From: Fibrobacter sp. UWB4
GTDB taxonomy: Bacteria > Fibrobacterota > Fibrobacteria > Fibrobacterales > Fibrobacteraceae
Assembly: GCF_002210345.1 (NCBI RefSeq)
Contig: NZ_MWQI01000008.1
Location: 114,748-178,747, forward strand
Length of the DNA stretch: 64,000 bases
Direction: 5' to 3'
Made by a program: the position numbers and the translations under genes. A model generated the notes under the pieces. It searched no databases. It saw only the letters and a program-made list of their open reading frames with translations, and was not told the DNA's origin. Positions 26,705-34,100 of the stretch are shown here, piece after piece (the stretch's first letter is position 1; each line of letters begins with the position of its first letter).

Positions 26705-27109
26705 ATGTTCTACAAACACTGGAAAAAATTTTTACTTTCGGTACTCGCTCTTTTCTGGAGCGGTTGTGAAAACGAAGACGAAGTCGCCGCCACCTACGGC
26801 TGTTTCTCGACAATCTGCCACAACGCCACGGCCACAAACGATTTGGGTGAAGTCTTTGACATCATCGAATGTGAAGATGGATATAAATACCTGAGACAGC
26901 CAGGATTTTATTACGAGCATCCAGAATTGCAAGATAATTTACCTAAGGGTGTTGAAGCAACGACGCCTCCAGCAGGTTCATGCGGTGCAACTAATTGCAC
27001 TAACAAAGGTCCCGATTACTGCATCAAGGAATCCTATACAACTTTGGAAGGAACTGTGCGAGAATATGATTATTGCATTCCGACCATCGACTGCCCCGAG
27101 AAACACTAA
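26705..27109 (+). CDS. Candidate radical SAM-modified lipoprotein C
   Basis: 134 residues from the ATG at 26705, which gives the HWKK signal MFYKHWKKFLLSVLALFWSG followed by Cys21. The motif after the Cys is degenerate (ATYGCFS rather than YGxP) and there is no Ser linker. Six or more further Cys residues are paired in position with those of lipoprotein B. A longer frame from 26591 overlaps gene B and is not needed. After its stop a 7-bp repeat array separates it from the radical SAM gene. Confidence 0.75.
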   Translation: MFYKHWKKFLLSVLALFWSGCENEDEVAATYGCFSTICHNATATNDLGEVFDIIECEDGYKYLRQPGFYYEHPELQDNLPKGVEATTPPAGSCGATNCTNKGPDYCIKESYTTLEGTVREYDYCIPTIDCPEKH

Positions 27110-27116
27110 CCCTATC

Positions 27117-27187
27117 ACCCGCCAACTTTTAACTTTTCACTCTCAACTCTATACTTCCTACCGCCTACTTCCTACTGTCTACTACTA
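27117..27187. repeat. 7-bp repeat array before the radical SAM gene
   Basis: Units such as ACTTTTA, ACTTTTC, ACTCTCA, ACTTCCT, ACCGCCT, ACTGTCT, ACTACTA follow with period 7, ending 3 bases before the radical SAM ATG. No ribosome site is visible in the array. Confidence 0.75.
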
Positions 27188-27189
27188 TT

Positions 27190-28266
27190 ATGCAACTTTC
27201 GCTTAAAAAGAAACTCGCTCTCGAAGCTTACCGTCTTTACCGCCACAACGAAATCAAGGCACACCCGCTCACGTACTTTTTCTGGGAATGCACACTCCGC
27301 TGCAACTTGCACTGTCTGCACTGCGGTAGCGACTGCGTCAAGGACGCCATCCCCGACATGCCCCGCGAAGACTTTATGAACGTACTCGACAAGCTCGCCC
27401 CGCACATCGATCCGAAGCACTTTATCGTGGTCATTACCGGCGGCGAACCCTTGATGCGCCCGGACCTCGAAGAATGCGGCCAAGAAATCAAGAAGCGCGG
27501 TTACCCCTGGGGAATGGTCACGAACGGGCTTGCGATGACTCCCGAACGATACTCGCGCCTTTTGAACGCAGGCCTCCGCTCGCTCACGATCAGCCTTGAC
27601 GGCCTCGAAGCAAACCACAACCATTTCCGTGGCGACCCGCATAGCTTTGAACGCGCGCTCCGCGCTATTGACATGGCGGCCCACACGAAAGGTCTCACCT
27701 TCGACGTGATGACTTGCGTGAACCGCGAAAACCTCAAAGAACTCCCGAAGATTCTCGACCTGCTTTTGAAAATCGGCGTGAAGCGCTGGCGCATTGCGAC
27801 CGTGTTCCCGAAGGGCCGCGCAAAAGACAATCCGCTGTTCCAGCTCACGAACCAGGAATTCCGCCAGGTGTTCGATTTCATCCGCGAAGTAAAGAAGCTG
27901 AACGTCATCAACGTGAATTACGGCTGCGAAGGGTTCCTCGGTAGCTACGAGAAAGACGCGCGCAACTACCCGTTCTTCTGCCGCGCCGGCGTAAACGTCT
28001 CTTCCGTGCTTTGCGACGGAAGCATCTCGGCTTGCCCGAGCTTGCGCGGCGACTACATCCAGGGGAACATCTACAAGGACGACCTCTGGGACGTGTGGCA
28101 GAACCGCTACCAAGTGATGCGCGACCGCAGCTGGGCCAAAATCGGCGACTGCAAAACGTGCAAGTACTGGCGCTACTGCGAAGGCTCCAGCCTGCACTTG
28201 AGAGATGAAAAAACGAAGGAACTCGCCTACTGCCACGTGCATCGCCTCGAAGCCGCCGGCGCGTGA
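27190..28266 (+). CDS. Radical SAM/SPASM protein of the rSAM/lipoprotein type
   Basis: 358 residues. The radical SAM cluster motif CNLHCLHC has Cys38, Cys42 and Cys45; GGEPLMRPDL (about 82) contacts SAM. The C-terminal SPASM region has seven Cys (CRAGVN, LCDGSISACPS, GDCKTCKYWRYCEG, AYCHV), enough for two auxiliary Fe-S clusters, as in peptide-modifying enzymes. The overall match is closest to TIGR04133 (radical SAM enzyme of the rSAM/lipoprotein system, known in Bacteroidota). Three candidate substrate lipoproteins lie upstream and one downstream, all in the same direction. Which residue is modified is not known. Confidence 0.85.
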   Translation: MQLSLKKKLALEAYRLYRHNEIKAHPLTYFFWECTLRCNLHCLHCGSDCVKDAIPDMPREDFMNVLDKLAPHIDPKHFIVVITGGEPLMRPDLEECGQEIKKRGYPWGMVTNGLAMTPERYSRLLNAGLRSLTISLDGLEANHNHFRGDPHSFERALRAIDMAAHTKGLTFDVMTCVNRENLKELPKILDLLLKIGVKRWRIATVFPKGRAKDNPLFQLTNQEFRQVFDFIREVKKLNVINVNYGCEGFLGSYEKDARNYPFFCRAGVNVSSVLCDGSISACPSLRGDYIQGNIYKDDLWDVWQNRYQVMRDRSWAKIGDCKTCKYWRYCEGSSLHLRDEKTKELAYCHVHRLEAAGA

Positions 28267-28283
28267 TGACAAATGCGTAAGGC

Positions 28284-28330
28284 GAGCGTCGCAGCCATAC
28301 TTGTATGGATATGACCGAGCCTAGCATTTG
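28284..28330. repeat. Dispersed repeat joined to the radical SAM gene end
   Basis: AAGGCGAGCGTCGCAGCC, then a CATACTTGTATG centre and GACCGAGCC: a diverged copy of the unit found at 10.6, 11.8 and 19.6 kb. Confidence 0.6.
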
Positions 28331-28351
28331 GTACTTTCGCGAAGCGAAAGT
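28331..28351. other. Perfect hairpin TACTTTCGC/GCGAAAGTA
   Basis: TACTTTCGC, loop GAA, GCGAAAGTA: a 9-bp perfect stem placed exactly at the boundary between the dispersed repeat and the radical SAM gene remnant. Confidence 0.6.
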
Positions 28352-28355
28352 ACAG

Positions 28356-28412
28356 AAAACAAAAGAACTGGCTTACTGCCATGTAGCGAGATTGGAGGCT
28401 GCTGGGGCGTGA
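28356..28412 (+). pseudogene. Remnant 3' end of a second radical SAM gene
   Basis: 19 codons read KTKELAYCHVARLEAAGA then stop, matching the last 18 residues of the intact gene (KTKELAYCHVHRLEAAGA) at all but one position. The DNA differs at many synonymous sites (for example GAACTGGCT versus GAACTCGCC), so this is not a recent duplication but the tail of an older paralogue. The 26 bases after each stop are identical. Confidence 0.75.
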
Positions 28413-28509
28413 TGACAAATGCGTAAGGCGAGAGTCGCGCGCGTCCACGGTCATCCTCCGTTAGGAGGATCCATACAGTTAAATCTTGAAAAAAAGGAGG
28501 AATTTATTT

Positions 28510-28791
28510 ATGAAATCTTTCATCCGCAAGCATTGGGGGCATTTGACATTTGCCCTAGCCTCGTTCTTCTGGGCGGGATGCACCGACAACGCCCAGCCCG
28601 TGTATGGAGTCGTCCAAGTTCCAAACGAAAGCTCCAGCAGCGTGAACGAATGCCCAGAATGTGAATACGGCGTTCCATCCTTAAGCTCCAGCAGTTCCGA
28701 GGATTTCAGCTCCAGCTCGATTCCATACATGCCCGTAGCCGAATATGGTGTTATGCCCGACGATTCCCAATTGAAAACGCCGGAAAAATAG
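28510..28791 (+). CDS. Candidate radical SAM-modified lipoprotein D (three YGV motifs)
   Basis: 93 residues from the ATG at 28510, placed 9 bases after AGGAGG. Signal MKSFIRKHWGHLTFALASFF, then WAGC with Cys24. The mature part is nearly all motif and linker: VYGVVQVP, EYGVPSLSSSSS and EYGVMPDD separated by Ser-rich stretches, with a CPEC pair. It has no globular domain, which makes it the simplest substrate candidate of the cluster. It lies downstream of the radical SAM gene and its remnant, with an own strong ribosome site. Confidence 0.75.
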   Translation: MKSFIRKHWGHLTFALASFFWAGCTDNAQPVYGVVQVPNESSSSVNECPECEYGVPSLSSSSSEDFSSSSIPYMPVAEYGVMPDDSQLKTPEK

Positions 28792-28821
28792 TCCAAATTC
28801 ACTCCTGAAATGAGGTAAAAA

Positions 28822-28849
28822 AATCCCGCCCATCGAGGCGGGATTATTT
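28822..28849 (+). terminator. Terminator of the lipoprotein/radical SAM cluster
   Basis: AATCCCGCC (28822-28830) pairs with GGCGGGATT (28837-28845), followed by a short ATTTG; the preceding A-run makes it possibly active in both directions. Confidence 0.6.
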
Positions 28850-28928
28850 GCGTTTACAGAATTTTAATACAGAATTTATATATATTAAATTTATACAAAC
28901 ACAATTTATCTACAAATTTGATAAGCTT

Positions 28929-29441
28929 ATGATTATAACGAAGGCCACAATTAGCAAATTTTGTCTTTGGGCATCAATTTTATTCGTTGCCGGATGTAAT
29001 GAATCAACCTCATCCGCGCCAACAACGTCAGAAGAAAAAAATCCAACTTTATACTCTTCAGTCACCCGAATGCAATGCAAAGACTCTTTAGAAACCGCCA
29101 AAGATTCTAAAATATATCTTGATCGCAACAATCCGAATGATGCGGTATATATCGGTGATTGCGCCGGTTGCACAAACTTAACACTTTCGATTCGCGATTT
29201 TTGCGAAATCTCTGCCGATGTAGCCTTAAACATAACCCAAGATACCCTGTTTATATCATACGCGAACATACAATCAAAGTCCGAATGCACCTGCTACAGA
29301 AGCCTCACCTTCAAAGTTCCTAATAAAACAGAATATAAATACGTCAAATTCAAAGACAAAGTTTTCAATTTAGTACCATCAAATATGCTGATTTCCTGCT
29401 TACCTGTTGAATACAAAGAAGGCTACTGCGTCCACCAGTAA
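28929..29441 (+). CDS. Small Cys-rich lipoprotein
   Basis: 170 residues from the ATG at 28929. Signal ISKFCLWASILFVAGCNE with lipobox VAGC near residue 21, followed by Ser/Thr residues. The remainder holds nine Cys, among them CAGC and CTCYRSLTFKVPN, the latter resembling CLCKSEIFFKVN of the lipoprotein at 15326-15913. The sequence is richer in A and T than its neighbours. The upstream gap is very AT-rich and holds no clear ribosome site. Function unknown. Confidence 0.65.
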   Translation: MIITKATISKFCLWASILFVAGCNESTSSAPTTSEEKNPTLYSSVTRMQCKDSLETAKDSKIYLDRNNPNDAVYIGDCAGCTNLTLSIRDFCEISADVALNITQDTLFISYANIQSKSECTCYRSLTFKVPNKTEYKYVKFKDKVFNLVPSNMLISCLPVEYKEGYCVHQ

Positions 29442-29563
29442 AAACAGCGAAAGAACTTTTCACAAAAAAACTCAAAAGAGTTAACCTACTTGTAAAATAT
29501 ATCGAACGCAACCATTTCGAGGGTATCGGCAAGCCTGATGCTTTGAAAGATTACGAAAACATC

Positions 29564-29599
29564 AAAAAAATCCCAGTCCGGTTGGACTGGGATTTTTTT
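29564..29599. terminator. Bidirectional terminator
   Basis: AAAAAAATCCCAGTCC (29564-29579), loop GGTT, GGACTGGGATTTTTTT (29584-29599): a 16-bp stem with A-run and T-run, serving both convergent genes. Confidence 0.9.
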
Positions 29600-29616
29600 G
29601 CAAATTCTCGTGAGAA

Positions 29617-30240
29617 TTAAGCTTCTTCGGAGAGTTCCGGAGCCTTCTTGATCACGTTGCGGCGGCCATAGCGGACCTTGGACGGATCAAAAGCGTTTTC
29701 TGCAGCAGCTTCAGCCGGGGCTTCAGCAACCGGAGCGACCGGGGCAGCTTCGACAGCCGGAGCTGCCGGAGTTTCAACCGGAATGCGCGGAGCGAGCGGG
29801 CGACGAGCTTCGGCGACCGGAGCTTCAGCAGCCGGTGCAACCGGAGCAGCCTGTTCTGCAACAGGAGCTTCAGCGTTAGCTTCACGATGCGGGCGTTCCG
29901 GGCGGCGTTCGCGGCGCGGGCCACGTTCCGGACGCTGTTGCTGTTCATTGCGATCACGCGTTGCAGGGGCATGAGCCTGAGCCTGCTGCTGATTGCGGTT
30001 GTCCTTATTATTGTTGTTCGGACGTTCCTTGTTCTGGCGATTTTCCTTATTGTTGCCACCACGCTGAGCCATTTCCTGTGCGCTGATCGGGCGACGGGCG
30101 GACGGCTTCAAGTTCATGTCCGGGGTGAGCTTCTTGAAAATCGGGGTACGAAGCATCGTGAGAAGCTTATTAACCTTAACAAGGATAACAATGCACAGAA
30201 TCACTGCGAGGAGTGAAAGTGCGAGAGCGATTATTTCCAT
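29617..30240 (-). CDS. Membrane-anchored low-complexity protein
   Basis: 207 residues. One N-terminal membrane helix (about 3-25), then a basic Asn/Gln/Arg-rich part (about 60-120, with repeated ERRPER-like segments) and an Ala/Pro/Val-rich part with APVAEAP repeats (about 120-185), ending in a short basic FDPSKVRYGRRNVIKK. The basic part could bind nucleic acid or peptidoglycan; this is inference from composition. The start is preceded by GAGGTGCCCAG. A strongly structured leader of about 200 bases lies upstream on the same strand. Confidence 0.7.
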   Translation of the reverse strand: MEIIALALSLLAVILCIVILVKVNKLLTMLRTPIFKKLTPDMNLKPSARRPISAQEMAQRGGNNKENRQNKERPNNNNKDNRNQQQAQAHAPATRDRNEQQQRPERGPRRERRPERPHREANAEAPVAEQAAPVAPAAEAPVAEARRPLAPRIPVETPAAPAVEAAPVAPVAEAPAEAAAENAFDPSKVRYGRRNVIKKAPELSEEA

Positions 30241-30263
30241 CTGGGCACCTCATAAAGTAAGGG

Positions 30264-30431
30264 TTGAACCACACGAGCAGGCTGGAAAATAACCTGCAGG
30301 CGGGGTGACTGGAATGTGTGGGTTAATTAAAGACCATCTTACTAGCGCCTCCTTGGAGACTTGACGGTCGCAAGGCTTCACGTGGGAAGCAAAAATGGTT
30401 TTCGCCGTGGCGACAAACCGGGGCCAGTCAC
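30264..30431. ncRNA. Candidate structured RNA or long leader
   Basis: GTGACTGG (30305-30312) pairs with CCAGTCAC (30424-30431). Between them are CTCC-TT-GGAG (30349-30358), CTTG/CAAG (30360-30374), GCTTC/GAAGC (30375-30390) and GGTTTTCGCC/GGCGACAAACC (30397-30419). CCACAC/GTGTGG (30269-30321) and CAGG/CCTG lie to the left. The hairpins can form in RNA of either strand. On the minus strand it would be the leader of the gene at 29617-30240. It does not show the conserved cores of RNase P RNA, tmRNA, SRP RNA or the common riboswitches. Confidence 0.45.
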
Positions 30432-30532
30432 GAGCGCAAATTTAACAAATTTTTCGTGCAGAAATTCGGTTTATTGTAAGAAAATGAGAGAAAATTGTAT
30501 GTTTTTTTGAGCACATGCGCCCAAAGTTTCTC

Positions 30533-30751
30533 TTATTTCATGTCCAAGGACTTGAGCGAGTGATCCACGGCCTTGTTGTGGGCGTTCAATGAATCCAAAG
30601 TAGCCTTGAGAACAAGGACTTGACGTGCCAGACGGGCGTTTTCTTCGGTCAGAGTTGCAATTTTGTACTCAGCCTCCTGGTTGGAGCAGCCCGAGAAACC
30701 AAACATCGAAAAGCAAACTAAAGACGACAAAATAAGGGATTTCTTGAACAT
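30533..30751 (-). CDS. Small coiled-coil lipoprotein, Lpp-like
   Basis: 72 residues: signal with lipobox around FGFSGCSN (Cys22), then a heptad-type helix (YKIATLTEENARLARQVLVL) to the end, and a C-terminal Lys. Size, lipidated Cys, single coiled coil and terminal Lys are the plan of Braun's lipoprotein, which ties the outer membrane to peptidoglycan in enterobacteria. Sequence similarity is not evident, so the likeness may be only structural. It reads away from the gene at 30784. Confidence 0.65.
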   Translation of the reverse strand: MFKKSLILSSLVCFSMFGFSGCSNQEAEYKIATLTEENARLARQVLVLKATLDSLNAHNKAVDHSLKSLDMK

Positions 30752-30783
30752 ACCGCAAAATTAGATTATTTTTTGGGGGAATT

Positions 30784-31131
30784 ATGACAGTCGGACAAAA
30801 ATGGTTGAAATTTAAACAGGATGGCTATTGCGGTTCTCTTACGATCCGTAACCGTTCCGAACAATCATTCGAGAGCGATCCGGGCTATAACGACAAGCAT
30901 ATCCACGATGCAGTCCTTGAGATGGACCCGGAATACACTTACGTGAAGGTCATCCACGAGGGTTACAAGGGTTCGCTTGACATACCTACTATTGGACTTG
31001 GGTACGATGCGACGCAAAACCAAGACACGCTCGACAACGCCATCCTCGAAGGGCTTGCCCACTTGCGCATTTTCCGTGAAGCCAATACCGGCGCCATTGT
31101 GCAATTCGGCTACAAGCTAGAAGACATTTAA
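30784..31131 (+). CDS. Unrecognised small protein
   Basis: 115 residues, no signal peptide or membrane segment, acidic. Segments KQDGYCGSLTIRNRSEQSFE, YVKVIHEGYKGSLDIPTIGLGYD and NAILEGLAHLRIFREANTGA may reflect an internal repeat, since GYCGSLTI and GYKGSLDI are about 50 residues apart. TTTGGGGGAATT gives a ribosome site. I do not recognise a family. Confidence 0.65.
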   Translation: MTVGQKWLKFKQDGYCGSLTIRNRSEQSFESDPGYNDKHIHDAVLEMDPEYTYVKVIHEGYKGSLDIPTIGLGYDATQNQDTLDNAILEGLAHLRIFREANTGAIVQFGYKLEDI

Positions 31132-31192
31132 TTAACATTTCCTAATGAAAACAGCGTGACAAAAAAACAATTGTAACGCATATAATTTCGTC

Positions 31193-31284
31193 GAGAGAAT
31201 AAAAGCGTCGGCCAAGGATGGGGAGGGTGCAGGGAGGGGCCCGTGCGGCCTTCGCAACTCCGAGCTGGGGCCCCGCCCGCATGA
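31193..31284 (+). repeat. GC-rich 91-nt element, copy 1
   Basis: Runs from GAGAGAATAAAAGCGTCGG to GGGGCCCCGCCCGCATGA. An otherwise identical copy (one A fewer) occurs in reverse orientation at 44801-44891. It can fold with GGGGCCC/GGGCCCC and TGCGG/CCGCA pairing. It lies 66 bases before the U32 gene, in the same direction. Confidence 0.85.
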
Positions 31285-31337
31285 CGTACTTTTCTAAAGT
31301 TATTCTTCAGACTTTTTTAAAGTCATTCAATAAATTC

Positions 31338-31345
31338 TATTTTTG
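31338..31345 (+). promoter_or_regulatory. TATTTTTG element before the U32 gene
   Basis: TATTTTTG ends 5 bases before the ATG at 31351; no Shine-Dalgarno sequence is visible, which would fit a leaderless message. Confidence 0.35.
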
Positions 31346-31350
31346 CGGGT

Positions 31351-34083
31351 ATGAACAATTCTGAACTTCTTTTGCCTGTCGGTACGCGCGACATGCTGGA
31401 ATCCGCTATCAACAACGGGGCGGACGCGGTTTACTATGGTGTGCCACACTGGAACGCACGCGGTCGAACCGAAGATTTTTCATTTGAAGATGTCGAAGAA
31501 ATGATCCGCTACGCAAGGCTTCGCGGTGTAAAGACGTACCTTGCAATGAACATCCTCATCTTCGAGCGTGAAATTCAGGAGTTGCCGGAATTTTTGGAAC
31601 GCTTGATTGCGTTAAAGCCGGACGCGTTCATCATCCAGGACATCGGGCTTGCAAGGCTCATCAAGGCGATTAGCCCGGAACAGGAAATCCATGCAAGTAC
31701 GCAAATGACACTCGCGAGTTCCGAAGCCGTGAACTTGGTCAAGGACATCGGATTTTCAAGAGCGGTCTTGGCACGCGAACTTTCCGCAAAGCAGATTGCA
31801 CAAATCAAGAGCCTCACCGACTTGGAACTGGAAGTTTTCATCCACGGGGCGCTTTGCGTCTCGTACTCGGGCCAGTGCCTCACCAGCGAAAACTTTGGCG
31901 GTCGCAGCGCAAACCGCGGGCAGTGCGCCCAAAGCTGCCGCCTCCCCTACCGCATTTTTGTGGACGGCAAGGAATGGAAAGACCCGAAAGCGCGTTATCT
32001 GTTCAGTACGCGAGACCTGTGTGCACTCCCGAAACTTGAAGAACTCAGAGAAATCGGCGTGGAATCGCTCAAGGTCGAAGGGCGTTTGAAAAGCCCAGAA
32101 TACGTAGCCGCCGTTTCGCACGCGTATCGCAAGGCATTGGAAATTCTGAGCGAAAAAGGTTATAAAGAAAATGCCGAGTGTGCGAATGGAAATGCCGCCG
32201 AGCTTACCGCGCAGGACTTGGAACCGCTTGAAGTTTTGTTCTCGCGCGGACTCAACACCGGCTGGCTCGATGGCGTAAACCACCAGGAACTCGTCGATGG
32301 CTCGTTCTCGAACCACCATGGTGAATTTATCGGAACCGTCGTTCAGGTGGAACGCGGCGGCGTGATTGTAGAACTTGAAGACAAACCTGTTCCGTGCACA
32401 TTGTTGCCTGGCGACGGGATTTTATTTGAGGAATATAGGGCAGAGCCCGAACCGCGTCAAACGGGAAGCCGACTGTACAAGGCAACGTTCGCCCGAAATT
32501 CGCACAGCGAAAGTGCCTCGACGCAAAATTCGAGACATTCCGCAAAATCGGAAATGTTTTCGCATAATTCGAGATGCGCCGGGAGCGCAAGGGAAAATGC
32601 GCGCGGAAACAACATGCGTTCCGAGACGCCCGCAAAATCGAAAGTTCGCCTGGAATTCGGTCGCGAATTCAATTTGCGCAAAGTCACCTACGGCATGAAG
32701 GCGTACCGCAACGACTCCCCCGCTCTCGAAAAAGAACTCCACAAGACTTTTACCGACAAGAGTTTCGCCAAGCACATTCCTGTTTGCATGACACTCGAAG
32801 GCAAAATCGGCGAACCGCTCAAGCTCACGATTTGCGAAAACTCGAATGTCGCCGCCGAGACGCGCGCGGTCACCGTCGAAGGCGCCATCCTCGAAGCCTC
32901 CCGCAACGAAGTCGCACCAGACACACTCCAGACAATCGCCAAGAAAGAACTTTCGGCACTTTCTGCTACGGCCTACGTTCTCGACAAGCTAGAAATCAAG
33001 CTCCCGCCAAACGCATTCCTCCCCGGCAAAGTTTTGCGTACGCTCCGCCAAGAAGCTGTTCAAGCCTTGGACGAAAAACGCTTGCAGTGGAAGGAACTCG
33101 CACCTTCTGCGGACAATGGTCGCGCATTCCTACACAGCATCGTTAAAGTCGCGAGCAAATCCAACAGCGACAACGCCGCAATAGCAACAGAAAACCGCGC
33201 GACACCCCGCCGCATGAACATCACTGTTCTCGTTCGCCGTCCTGAACAAATCGACGCACTCCAAGGCCTCGACATCGATAAAGTCGTCATGGATTTTGAC
33301 TGGGGCGTGAAATACGACGAACCGCTCGAGCGCATTCACAAGCTCGGATTCGAAGCAGGCATCGCGACCCTCCGCATCCACAAGCCCGGCGAGAACCATT
33401 ACATCAAGCAAATTCTCACGCTCATGCCAGAATTTGCACTGGTGCGTAACCTCGGTTCGCTCGCTCTCCTCAAGGATTCCGGAATCCCGATGGTCGGCGA
33501 CTACAGCTTGAACGCCACCAACAGCGCAAGCTACGATTGGCTCTTGGCTCAAGGCCTCGAAAAATTGCACCCGTCGTGGGACCTCAACAGCACACAGCTT
33601 TTTGACTTGCTCAAGAACATTGACGGAAGCAAGCTCGAACTCGCTCTGCACCAGTACATGCCAGCATTCCACTCGGAATACTGCGCCTTCGCACGTGCCC
33701 TCACAACAGGCCGCCGCTTCCCCGAATGCAAAAAGATTTGCACACAGCACAAAGTCGAAATCTTGGACCATAAAGGCGAACGCCACTTCTTGCAATCCGA
33801 TGCCGAATGCCGCAACACGCTCTTTGTCGGCAAGCCGCAATCCGCCCTCAAGCTATTGCCAAGGCTCATCGCCCAAAACGTAAGCAGCTACCGCCTGGAA
33901 CTCTTGGACGAAGAACCCGAATCCGTCCGCCGCAAAATTGACATTTACACGCAAGCCATCCGCGGCAAGCTCGACATCGACACAGCCATTTCAAAGGCCG
34001 GCGTCGAAGAAAAGTACGGACTCTCCGAAGGCCAACTGTTCAACCAAAGCGTCTGGCAAGACAGAAAGAAAGGGTGTGATTAG
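31351..34083 (+). CDS. Peptidase U32-family protein, RlhA-like (rRNA hydroxylase class)
   Basis: 910 residues. The N-terminal 300 residues are the U32 domain: LLPVGTRDMLESAINNGADA, then EVFIHGALCVSYSGQC and SANRGQCAQSCRLPYR (about 162-200) with the four family Cys. VESLKVEGRLKSPEYVA follows. The rest matches the longer RlhA/YdcP type, which carries DUF3656; E. coli RlhA hydroxylates C2501 of 23S rRNA. Residues about 381-435 are an unusual Ser/Asn/Arg-rich insert with repeated AAATTCG and GCAAAATCG words in the DNA. The GC-rich 91-nt element precedes the gene. Confidence 0.87.
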   Translation: MNNSELLLPVGTRDMLESAINNGADAVYYGVPHWNARGRTEDFSFEDVEEMIRYARLRGVKTYLAMNILIFEREIQELPEFLERLIALKPDAFIIQDIGLARLIKAISPEQEIHASTQMTLASSEAVNLVKDIGFSRAVLARELSAKQIAQIKSLTDLELEVFIHGALCVSYSGQCLTSENFGGRSANRGQCAQSCRLPYRIFVDGKEWKDPKARYLFSTRDLCALPKLEELREIGVESLKVEGRLKSPEYVAAVSHAYRKALEILSEKGYKENAECANGNAAELTAQDLEPLEVLFSRGLNTGWLDGVNHQELVDGSFSNHHGEFIGTVVQVERGGVIVELEDKPVPCTLLPGDGILFEEYRAEPEPRQTGSRLYKATFARNSHSESASTQNSRHSAKSEMFSHNSRCAGSARENARGNNMRSETPAKSKVRLEFGREFNLRKVTYGMKAYRNDSPALEKELHKTFTDKSFAKHIPVCMTLEGKIGEPLKLTICENSNVAAETRAVTVEGAILEASRNEVAPDTLQTIAKKELSALSATAYVLDKLEIKLPPNAFLPGKVLRTLRQEAVQALDEKRLQWKELAPSADNGRAFLHSIVKVASKSNSDNAAIATENRATPRRMNITVLVRRPEQIDALQGLDIDKVVMDFDWGVKYDEPLERIHKLGFEAGIATLRIHKPGENHYIKQILTLMPEFALVRNLGSLALLKDSGIPMVGDYSLNATNSASYDWLLAQGLEKLHPSWDLNSTQLFDLLKNIDGSKLELALHQYMPAFHSEYCAFARALTTGRRFPECKKICTQHKVEILDHKGERHFLQSDAECRNTLFVGKPQSALKLLPRLIAQNVSSYRLELLDEEPESVRRKIDIYTQAIRGKLDIDTAISKAGVEEKYGLSEGQLFNQSVWQDRKKGCD

Positions 34084-34100
34084 TCGGAAGTAAACAGTGA

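Noticed and set aside
28486..28509. Earlier start (MKKRRNLF) for lipoprotein D
   Set aside because: That frame begins within the ribosome site AGGAGG; the ATG at 28510 has the correct spacing and a normal signal peptide.
30264..30431. RNase P RNA, tmRNA, SRP RNA or a common riboswitch
   Set aside because: The conserved cores (for example GAGGAAAGTCC, the tmRNA tag frame, the cobalamin or TPP boxes) are not present on either strand; kept only as an unclassified structured segment.
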